From: Blastomussa wellsi
Lineage: Eukaryota; Cnidaria; Anthozoa; Scleractinia; Plerogyridae
Length of the DNA: 64,000 nt
Reading direction: 5' to 3'
Assembly (NCBI GenBank): GCA_947652115.1
Contig: OX393568.1
Location: forward strand, 1,739,853 to 1,803,852
The notes under the pieces: model-generated
Database searches by the model: none
What the model was told of the DNA's origin: nothing
The model's input: the letters and a program-made list of their open reading frames with translations, nothing else
Position numbers and translations under genes: made by a program
In this document: positions 38,401-50,400 of the stretch, piece after piece
How the letters are laid out: each line of letters begins with the position of its first letter
Numbering within the stretch: position 1 is the first letter of the stretch

Positions 38401-41400
38401 CAGATCTACATGATTTCACAAGCATATTTATGTGTTAGGTAGGTTCTTTCGCCTGGTTTAATTTTTCTCGGCTAAAAATCACTCAAATACTTAAAACAGA
38501 TTCGAGGGGACTGAAAAAGAGTGTGTTGCAATGGAAACAAGATTTAGTTATACCATAGGTGTGTCGCCTGAAGAACTATTACTGTGCCAAGTTTCAACTG
38601 TCTCTGTGAAAATGGGACCGAGATAGCCCTATTTTCTTACTTGATATAAAATTGGGTTGAGTAGATGACGCCATCAGTCCCCTAATTTGCATATTTTACC
38701 AATTTTTTTAACCTTGAATATCTCGGGAACTACTACAGATATTTGAAAACGGAAAACGAAATTTTTAATCTCACATGAAGCACTACAGGATTCCCTTCAG
38801 AAAGCAAAGTGTAAAAGTCTGATCATACTAGCACTTTAAGGGCAACAGTCTTCAACATTTTAAAAGAAAATTAAGACTGTGGGATGACCACATGGCCAGC
38901 TAGAATCTAAGGAAGTATTCTAGTAATTTATGGTCTCGCTTGATTCGCTTTCACAGAGTTTTCTCTGAAAACGCACTTACAACTCTGCCTAATGGCATTT
39001 TCTCGACGTTGACAAATCTATTTTGGCTGTAAGTCACAATTTGGGAGTGGACAATAATTAAAGCTTCTATTCTATTCTATTCTATTCTATTCTATTCTAT
39101 TCTATTCTATTCTATTCTAATTTGCATCTGGACTTAAGAATGTCCCATATTAGATCGTTGTCTGTTTCTACGTATTTATTGCATCCCATACGATCTTAAA
39201 CTATAGATAAATCAATCTTTTTTAAACGTTAAGGAGATACGTACGAAAGATAAAAATGGAAGATGTGTTTATATGTTCGCATTTATAGTCGCAAAAAGAC
39301 GAGTGCTTCCAACTGGAGTCGAGCCTTCTCGTGTTTCGACTCTGATCGAGGACTCGTGACAACTAGGCGATAAAACAAGGTTCATGCAATTTATTAAATA
39401 ACTATTGTTTGGTATATTGGATTATTCCTAGGGAGTTTCGGTCAAATGCCATCAAAGTTCTGCCTGATGGAGTATTCGACAGCTTGGAAAATCTGGGAGT
39501 ACTGTGAGTATTATTTTAGACTGCTAGGTATAATTACATCATACTTGTATCAACGTCCGATAAGAATTGCCTACCAAATACAATAATCAAACGCAAGCAA
39601 CAACAGACAATTGTGGTTAAGGGGATATGGTCACGGGTTATCTTTCTTCCTACTTTTGCTATGCACAAAATGTTGCAGTAACTTTAACATCAAGGCGATC
39701 ATATATCAAGCAATTTTGTTCAACTTTAAAGCTGCTGAAAGTTTCAAAACGATATCAAAATGATGTTGGTTATAGTGGCGCTATAAATTTATATGCATAA
39801 TGTTCTAATATTCTAGTGTTCTGCATTTTTTCTATATGTTATTGTAACAACTAGCATGTTCAAAATGCTATCAGTCATTATAATAGTTACCACCTTACCA
39901 AACGTCCTTATTTGGGCTCTCTCTCACAAAAGATCACAAAACCTCCAAAGGCTAACTCCCTATTCCTTTCAGTTTTTCTCCATTTCGTTTTGGGCACGCT
40001 TTACCGATCTTCCCCTTACCTTCGGGTGTTAACAATTACCTAGCTAATAATGTGTTTCTCGTTGATTTTTCATTGTAGAGATTTCTCTTCAAATGTTGTT
40101 ACTTCTCTGCCTACTGGAGTGTTTTCCCCTCTGACACAACTGACGTGGTTGTAAGTTCAGTACAAGCTAAACAAGCTTCCGCAAATACAAGCAATTATAA
40201 CTTACTGCCAAACACAAGAATTAAAACCTCACGAAATTGTGAAAGTTGTTATTTCAATCCTTTTCACAGGTATTTCCATTCCAACACAATTATATTTTTG
40301 CCTGACAGAGCTTTTTCCACACTGACGTATGTTCGCTGGCTGTAAGTGAAATATATTACCGCGTTAATAGTAGTCGGCAGTGGTTAGGGCACTGCATTTG
40401 TATTCCATCTTTCGTCTTCCATCTTCCATCTTCCATCTTCCATCCTCCATCCTCCATCGTCCATCTTCCATCTCTGCATTTGTATTCCATCTTTCATCTT
40501 CCATCTTCCATCTTCCACCTTCCATCTTCCATCTTCCATCTTCCATCTTCCATCTTCCATCTTCCATCCTCCATCTTCCATCTTCCATCCTCCACCTTCC
40601 ATCCTCCATCTTCTATCTTTCATCTTCCATCTTCCATCCTCCATCCTCCATCCTCCATCTTCCATCTTTCATCCTCCACCTTCCATCCTCCATCCTCCAC
40701 CTTCTATCCTCTATCTTCCATCCTCCACCTTCCATCCTCCATCCTCCATCTTTCATCTTTCATCTTCCACCCTCCATCTTCCATCTTCCATCTTCCATCT
40801 TCCATCTTCCATCTTCCATCCTCCATCTTCCATCTTCCATCTTCCATCTTCCATCCTCAATTCTCCATCTTTCATCTTTCATCCTCCGTCTTCAATCCTC
40901 CATCCTGCATCTTCCATCTTTCATCTTCCATCTTCCATCCTCCATCTTTCATCTTCCATCTTCCATCCTCCATCTTCCATCTTCCATCTTCCATCTTCCA
41001 TCCTCGACCTTCCATCCTCCATCTTCCATCTCCCATCTTCTATCCTCAATCATCCATCTTCCATCTTCCATCTTCCATCTTCCATCCTCCACCGTCCATC
41101 CTCCATCCTCCATCTTCCATCTTCCATCTTCAATCTTCTATATTCCATCCTCCATCTTTAATCTTCCCTCTTCCATATTCCATCCTCCATCCTCCATCCT
41201 CCGTCTTCCATCTTCCATCTCCCATCCTGCATCTTCCATCTTTCATCTTCCATCTTCCATCCTCCATCTTTCATCTTCCATCTTCCATCCTCCATCTTCC
41301 ATCTTCCATCTTCCATCCTCGACCTTCCATCCTCCATCTTCCATCTCCCATCTTCTATCCTCAATCATCCATCTTCCATCTTCCATCTTCCATCTTCCAT

Positions 41401-44400
41401 CTTTCATCTTCCATCTTCCATCCTCCACCCTCCATCCTCCATCCTCCATCTTCCATCTTCCATCTTCCATCTTCAATCTTCTATATTCCATCCTCCATCT
41501 TCAATCTTCCCTCTTCCATATTCCATCCTCCATCCTCCATCCTCCGTCTTCCATCTTCCATCTCCCATCCTCCATCTTCCATCTTCCATCTTCCATCTTC
41601 CATCCTTCATCTTCAATCTTCCCTCTTCCATATTCCATCCTCCATCCTCCATCCTTCCATCTTCCATCTTCCATCTTCCGTCTTCCGTCTACCATCCTCC
41701 ATCTTCCATCTTCCATCCTCCACCTTCCATCCTCCATCCTCCATCCTCCTTCTTCCATCTTCCATCTTCCATCTTCCATCTTCCGTCTTCCGTCTTCCAT
41801 CCTCCATCTTCCATCTTACATCCTCCATCTTTCATCTTTCATCGGCTACACCAAACAAAAGTACCTTATCCTTTGTTATAACTAGTGGCCATAAACTAAC
41901 ACTTAAAAAGAACACGCTTTATCACAACCATGACAGCAATAAAAGACGCCCAAAATCGTCATGTTATCATTGCATGATAAAAGCAAACAATTTTCTCTAT
42001 CAGCGGCAAGCTAATGATCATTTTTGCTTTACAGAGACTTATCATCAAATGCAATTTCATTTTTGCCCGACGGACTGCTTGCAAACTTGACAAACCTGCG
42101 TGACCTGTGAGTAATACCTAAATGAAGGCGCACTGATTTATTTGCACGGCGGCTCTTTTTCAGAGCCTTCCATCATGGTGAATTTTATCCTGGGTTGAAA
42201 CTCTCGTCATGTAATCGCAAATGGGTTTTATAAAAGATTAGTTGAAGCCGAGCTGAAATCTCTCAGCCCGAATAATCTGACTCAAATTTAAGCCCGGGCT
42301 AATATTCGCCATGCATGTAATCAAGCCGGTAGAAAGTGTATTAAAACTGTAAATGTTAGTATTCTGTTAAAGGAAACGCGTAAAAGATGTTCTTCGATTT
42401 TTTAGTGCATTACAGTAGAAGTTGAATATATGCATTTTTTTTAATTTCTTTCAAGGAACCTGGCGTCAAACAATATTCAAAACTTCAGCGTGGAGACATT
42501 TTCCAGTCTTAGAAATTTGGAAGAACTGTACGTTCGACAAAATGATTAAGATGTAAAGACCTTCGTAAACATACGTCAGCACGGAATTTTTGGGGCTTTA
42601 CCTATATGATATATGTTTTTTATGCATGAAAATTTTCATGTCAATCACATTTTGACAGTGACACTTTTCATACGCACCACTCAAATACAAGTGGACCAAT
42701 CATAGGACAGCTGAAAACAATAGTTGTCTTTGTATTCTCATTATTTGTGACGCTGTTCGTCGGTTAATTATCGTAGCAAAAAAAAAAACACTCCAGTTAA
42801 AGTCATTTCTAGCACCACTGTACTGCTTTCAAGATTGCCAGCGTTTGGGCACGAGTTGCTCAGCCAATCGAATTGAAGCAATTGCATTACAAACAAGTGA
42901 CATTCTTATAACAAACATTAATCTTCTTTTTGCAGGAACTTGACTTCGAATCTCATTCAAAATCTCTCAGAAGACATATTTTCTCAATTAATGAATTTAC
43001 ACATTCTGTAAGTTTTACTTCGGTGGTAAATCGGATCGGGAGAGATCACGAAATCTTCCCCTTCAGTGCCAATGGGACACGTTTTGAAGGGTATAAATCA
43101 ATTCAACGTGTTAAATTTAACTGAAAAGTACATGTGTCCGGCGGAAAAATTATGACGAGGAGCTGGTTACCAAAAACGTTCGACATTATATCACAAAATC
43201 AGATTTGATAAACTAAAATTCACTTTCCCTTTATATTAAGAATATGTTTAAATTATAAGGCTGAATGTGTTCTTATTTATATGGTACTTTATTGACCACA
43301 TTTCAGCGGAATGTTCTTAATCCACGTGTTCTAGTTGAGGGCGTTACTGCATTACATTTGTGTGAATTGTTCAAGTTAATCAGGTTTTATGGGCTTGTTT
43401 TCATGCGCAATTGTATAATTCGCCTTCACACAAGATTAAAATTATTAATGTGAAATTTAATTGCTATCTACAGAGACCTTTCTTACAATGGACTGAAAGA
43501 CCTACCCAAGAAATTGTTCTGTTGTATGACACAATTAACAACTCTGTACGTTTCAGACTTAACAAGCGTGTCTTTTTGTCGTTGAGCTTAGAACAAGGTA
43601 CCATTTCCAACACAAAATCAGGAAAGGAATGCGTTAACATTCGAATCCCTGGTTTTACTTAGATATTATTTTACGACATGCTTTTCTTTTTTCTTTTCCA
43701 ATTTTTTAATAATATTTTTCTGCTATTTACAATGTTATCCTAGATAGCAAGGCCACGTGTTTTGCTGTTGCCAATAGTACGTAATAAAACGAATGTAAAA
43801 TAACGATAAATAAACTTCACTCTTATCTCTCCAATGCCACAGATTGCTACAGAACAACATGATAGCCCACATATCCAACACAACGTTTGCTAACTCCACT
43901 GGTATGTCACACCTGTACGTATCAACTGACTGTCTTTCCAGATATATTTAAAATAAGCAGAAATTCAGTCGTGTTAGATTCTATTGGAATCATAGAAATC
44001 CAAGTGTTTCTGTCATTGAGTTCTATCACATGCGGCTGCTCTTAACAGGGACAATTTTTCTTGATTTTTGGCTTAAAAGAACATAAAGCTGCTATTTCTA
44101 AAAGCAATATTCGTTGATTATTCACCCATAGGCACTGTCCCAAGCATGTAGTCTAAAATAGCTCATTTTTGGTTCAGTAGAATCTATGTATCGGATTTAA
44201 ATTACCTTGTACAGGCTAGCGGCTAGGATAATAGGCTGTACCTACAGAGAAAATTGCATGTGATCTCTACATGATCTGTCTCATTACCATTTAGGTTTCT
44301 AAGTGCAAACAAATTGGAAGTTGTTCCACATCGAGCCTTTTTCAACATACCTGATCTAAAAACATTGTGAGTATTGAAAAGGCTAGAACAGGTAAAATCG

Positions 44401-47400
44401 CTAACAATAAGGGTGCGTTTCTTAAAAAAATCCAAGATTGGATTGTAAAATCCGAAAACGGATTTTGCGTTTCTTTATTAAATAGATTAATCCAAAATGC
44501 ATCAAAGGAACCGAATAATCCATTCTGGGTAAGGATTCTCCGGTTCCTTTGAAGCACTATGATCCGAGTGACCTGTTTAATAAAGAAACGCAAAATCCGT
44601 GTTCGGATTTAACAATCCAATCTTGGATTTTTTTAAATGAACGTACCCTAACCAACCGTACACCAAAACTTTCATTACATCTCTATATATCCCTGTCCTT
44701 CGTAAACCAAGGCCGAGTGCCAAAACGCAACTTTGTTCTCAATTTAGGATTGCTTTTAAACCATCATTGCAGGAAAAACGAGATTTACGGAAAATTAAAG
44801 CTGGCTTGAATCTTCGTAAAGTTGCTTATCCAACTTTACGCCATTCTTTACGCTTATAAAGATCGTAAACCCGCATTTACGTTGGTGTAAACTTGGCGTA
44901 AACTTGAAGAAACTTTAAGCCAACGTTCAGTTTTTTTTAATTAAGTCTCATTACGCAAGCTTTAAATTTGAGTGTAAAGCTGATGTAAAGGTCAGGTTTA
45001 AAAAACTTAAATGTGACGTAAAGCTTCGTAAAGTAGACATTTACGCCGACTTTACACCGCAGTAAAGTTTTCTTTGCATGCTGTGCACTTATTTGTAAAT
45101 TTTCCTACCTTTCTAACAAAGCTTTCTGGCGTTAACAATTAAACCGTGCTGTAGCTCAAATTTAAGGAAGCCATGTACATAAATTGGAATGCCTGCTTTG
45201 AATCAGCCCCATCATATAAACTTTTTTTCTTTTAGCTCGTTTTATTCTAGTGTATGTATGACACCTGTCGTCACAAATTTATTCAAATTCAACTCACGTA
45301 AACGCTGTCGATGCTTTTTTTCTAACGTTATAACGCCGTCGCGGCATTCGTTCGTGTCAGGACTGACACGATCGTGTGTAGCGCGGTTAGATAAACCGTA
45401 GAGTGGCTGTGGCGTCCCACTCGCATTACCTGGTACCTTTAATCGTGCTTAAAATGCTCCTAATCGACTAACAGGAAGATATTTCAGCATTTTAAAATGA
45501 TACCAAAATACTGTGACAGTGCCCCTTTTAGCAGTGACTGCAGGTGCAATATGACTGATGACCTTCCGGCAGAGACGATTACCCTTGCTTTCCACCTAGC
45601 TCTTTTATGGTCCATAGGTCATGCCTGGTTTTCCTCGCTGTCTGTGATACCTTTTTAATAACGGCCCTGTGCTTTCTCAGGTGTTGTGGTTGATGTCTAC
45701 AGCTTCAATTCTCTTATAACTTTATGTCTGACATATAGTGTCCTTTTCTTGTTAAGAAGTGCATATTGCGCAAAGAAGTTCACATGATTCATGAGACGAA
45801 CTCAGTAAACGGCATGAAACAATTAGAAAACGTTTTTGTTTCTTTTTTTATTCATATTAGGATGATATCGGATAATCCGTTAAAGACGATCGAACCAGAG
45901 GCATTTCGGCTTGGAACTTCAAGTCTAAACTTGTAAGTTCTCATGGACATTTGACCGGCAAAATTACTGACGCCTCTATATGGAAAAAGGCCATTTTGTA
46001 TGCAAAATTTCCTTATATTCTTTATATGAGTTATGATCAAGTTTTAATAGCCTCACATGCAGAATCTCGGTCTCATTGAGCTCGTCAAACGTCCTTCTCT
46101 CAGAAGCTGAAGCTCGTGACGAGTTGCGTGGGATGCAATCGTTGAATAGAAGATCATAGGATATTAAGATAGAGAGCTGTATGTATAAAATATTGCTTTC
46201 GAGTCTTCTAAGCAATACATATCTTCTTCCCGACAGATATTTGTTGAGGACAAATCTGAAGATATTCAGTACTGAGTTCTTCACCGGACTCCATGGCCTA
46301 GATTACAAAATGTAATTTGTTGCAATTATTAACGTACAATATATAGTTTTGGTCAGAATGCAACATCAGACAACTGAATATGCCAATAGTGAAGTTTAAC
46401 GCAGCCGTATCCTTCTGACAGATGTTATAGCTTCAAGGAAATAAAATGTACTGAAGAATTTTTGTACAGAATTAAAAGGCACAACGATTCTTGGTTTCAG
46501 AGTGATGAAAAATAGAAGAATTGGAACATTGAACTATTACGATCAAGTAACCAAACGCTGTTCTATATATCTGTTAGTATATTTGTTACTTTAACTATGA
46601 CATACCTACTTTATACTAATATATCACATTTGGATGTGATGGCAGCGCAGTGGCAAATCAAGAGAACTCGACAACTCACTGTTAATTTAAGTCCTCGCGT
46701 GCTATTATGGGGACAAGAAAACAGGTGAAACAGGGCTTGAACTTAACTTTTTGGTCCACTAGCAAAGTCTTGCTAGTGCAATTTTTCCTACTAGCAAATT
46801 GGCGAAACAACTAGCAAATTTGTTTATATAAAAATTAAAACTCGTATTGATACTTTTGAAGTAATGAGCTGAAAAGGTAAATAAAAAGTCACGTTTGTTC
46901 GTACTTTTTTCAAATTTCTTAACGTGACTCTCAATTCCATCAGCTTGAAATGTTTTGGAGACAGGGATGATTCTAGCTCGAAAATGTTTGCTAGTGGATA
47001 TTTTTTAACTCGCATTTTGCGAGTTTGCGAGCGTAAATTTCGAACCCTGGAAAACAATTATTGTTAAGGGCGTGGGTACGGTATTCATGCGTTCTTCTTT
47101 TCCTGAGTAAACCTGAATGTTGTTTTCTCTCTCCAAGGAATCCATTTGATTCCAAAACAGAAGTTGTGAAGGTTGAGAAACCCGAAACAGCAGTAGGTAG
47201 AACCTTTATTTCCGCTCTCTTAGCTTCGGGATTCAGGCGGATAGAAGATGACAACCCTTACAATACTGAGATGTTTCTACCATGTCCACTGGGAACATTT
47301 TACAACTCATCTTCTAAAGGAGAGCAAGGTTGTATACCGTGCCCTCCAGGTAAACTATAGATTTCTCTGTACTATTCATAGTGTATATATTAGGACATAG

Positions 47401-50400
47401 TGCTCAACAAGACAAGCTCTATGCCATAGAGAGAAACAACACAAATTAAAGCAAAAAACGCCTATACAATAGATTTGTCTTTTGTCCCGTTTCGGAGTGT
47501 TTACGAACCATGTCCTCGGCCATGGCAAGCCTCTCCGTCCATGGTCATAGTTCAAATATATACATCATAAAATCGAAACAATACCTATTGTACTATGAGA
47601 TATCAACCAAATTAAATTGATATGTATACAGTACAAGGACGATTTGACTATGGTTTTTAAAGTATTGCATAAAGGACTGATGAATTCATGTCACTGTTCT
47701 ACTTTTTATTAAAGGAGAACCTCGGTTCATCAAATTAAATAACACGAAATCACGCGTAAAGGAAACTTTAATTTTCTAAATGTATGTAATTAAACGTATA
47801 TTCCATCCTTATTGTTGATAAAGAACTAGACTATATACCAGTAGTTGATGGCCTTTAATCCATAAACTATACAGCTGAAGAATTCCATAAAAATAAGAAA
47901 TAATGCACTCTAGACATAATGTGGTTAATTCATGTCAATCTTTTTGCAGGTGGGTTTTACTCTGACAGCGTCGGTCACGTGGCCAGGAGCTGTAAGAAAT
48001 GTCCAAATGGATCTTTTGTATCATTTGATAAAGCTCCAGGAACACGACCTCAAGACTGCAAGGCTTGCCCAGAAGGTAAAGAGTGCCCAATTCAGTCACA
48101 CACAATAATGGTACTCGTTTTGACATTAAGCCAGTAGAAAAACTATTGCAATTGTTAGAAGTTAGTAAATAGGCTTCAATGCAACATTCCTAACAGGCTA
48201 TCGTCTTCGTAATTTCTTGGCTAGACATTGAAATATTTTCCACAACCTCCACCATTGCCATAACCAACCTTAGATGCAGTAAAAAAACAACAACAGAGCA
48301 TTATACCATTAAGCAATTTAGAATAATAACTTTAAAACATGTTGTTTGCTTCATAAACTGTCTGAGTCAGTACAAAGTATTTAAATCCAATCACTCCATT
48401 CAGACTTTCTCGCAAAAAAATAACGCTGAATTCAAAACCGATGTCCCAAGAAGGGTACCTATCTTTCCTGAAAACGTCAGTACACTCAGATTTCTCCATG
48501 TACATAGCTATCGTCAGAGTTCGAGAATGTACTGAGCTATTAGATTAAGTGAAAAAATCATCAGAGGGTATCGCAAACGTTGGGCATTATCCTCTATTTT
48601 AAGTCAATTAATGATCTATCAGTTGACCATTATAAAACACTGTTTTAATTATCTGACGTTCAGGAACTGAGACTGATTTCTTTGCTGGATTGCGGGCTTG
48701 TCAATGCTTGCAAGGATTTCATCGAACCCACATGTTCCAGAAATGCCATAAATGTGAAGATGGTCTGGACTGTAAAGATGATTATGCAACTTTAAAACCT
48801 GGTTATTGGTGGGAATGGCGAAACGAGAGTTACAAGGGTCGCTACAGAGACTTTCTTAAAAATCTATTGGCCCCTTCACCTGCACTTGACGCTTTCAGTG
48901 TACAATATCCTCATCAGATACCAAATCCGTATAAGTGTCCTGTAGAAGGGTCTTGTAAGGGAGGCTTGGATTCTCCGTGTGAGGAAGGATACGAAGGTCC
49001 GTTGTGTGCAGTTTGCAGCTCTGGATATTATAATCAATTGCGAACGTGCGAACAATGTCCTTCCAAGAAGTGGATTGCAGGACAGTTGTTAATAATTGTG
49101 GCAGTTATATCGATAATCTCTGTAGTTGTGGCGTGGAATAGCAAAAGAAAGACAAAGGCGGCTCGAGCGAGGCCTTTGATAGATATTATTTTATCCAAAC
49201 TTAAGATAGTCATTGGCTTTTATCAGGTAACATACGGATTACTCGAGGCATTCTCGTACATTAAGTGGCCGAATTCCTTAAAAGTTATAGGAAAGTACTC
49301 CGGAATACTCCAGATGGACATACTTCAAATAGCACCCATTCAGTGTCTTTTTCCCGGATCACACATAGATGCTTTTGGAAACTTGTTTGCGATGATGGCA
49401 ATAAATGGTGCTGTCATTGGCTTGTGTGGCGTCACTTACGTCGTGCGTACACTTCTTATTTTACGAAGTCAAGCCCTGACGAATGACGAAATATCAAAGA
49501 AAGTCTCAGAGACCAAAGAATTTGTTTACAGAAACTTGTTTTTCTTTCTCTACGTTCTGTACTTAAGCACATGTACCAAGACAGCAACCGTGTTGCCATT
49601 TTCCTGCCGAAAACTTTGCAGAGATGATAAAGAAGAGTTGTGTGGTGTATACCTGAAAACAGATTACAGCATAAAATGCCAAGTTCCAAAGTATAATCAT
49701 TTGCTGATTGTGGCGTTCATTTCTACTGCCTATGTATTCGCTCTCCCCATAGCTTCATTCCTAGTCCTTTGGAGACAACGATGGCTACTGCTAACCAAAA
49801 GAAACGTTGAAGCCTCTCAAGGTCTTACCTCCGGTACAGAAATAATCTTAGGATTGCGTTTTCTCTTTGAAAACTACAAACTTCGATCGTGGTATTGGGA
49901 ATTAGTTGAAATGTCTCGCAAAGTGATCCTTACATCTGGTCTGATACTTGTCGGCCAAGAAAGAAGGTCATACATTGGCTTGGCATGGGTAATGGCTGGG
50001 ATGTATGGCATATTTTTCTCTTGGAACAGACCCATACAAGACGCAACCGAGAACGGATTGATGGCAGCATCCCTTGCCGTGACCGTTTTAAACCTGGGTA
50101 TCGGAGCTGTGAGCAAAATTCCCGCCGAGAACATTCCATCATCCATTGCGCCATACACAGAGACAGTCTTATTTAACGGCTTGGTTATCGGAGCAAATAC
50201 TTTGGTTATTGCTCTTCCTGTAGGTAAGATAATTTTTTAAAATCTTATTATAAAAATCCGTTTTAAAACGGGCTAAAAGCCGAACGTTTCCGACCTAACA
50301 AAGTCATCAGGGCTTACAGGAAACCGTACGTGTTTGAGTGTTCTTGAATGCGTACTTGGGATGACAAACTTCATAATACCTTCTAGAGACGGACTATAAT

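Noticed and set aside
40380..42090. Two overlapping open frames of 501 and 536 codons rich in SSIFHLP
   Set aside because: They consist entirely of the heptamer satellite; several frames on both strands are open at once, and the region lies inside an intron of the receptor gene.
48664..50223. Reading the multipass region as a 7TM GPCR
   Set aside because: About nine hydrophobic segments and no DRY, NPxxY, GAIN/GPS or class B/C signatures.
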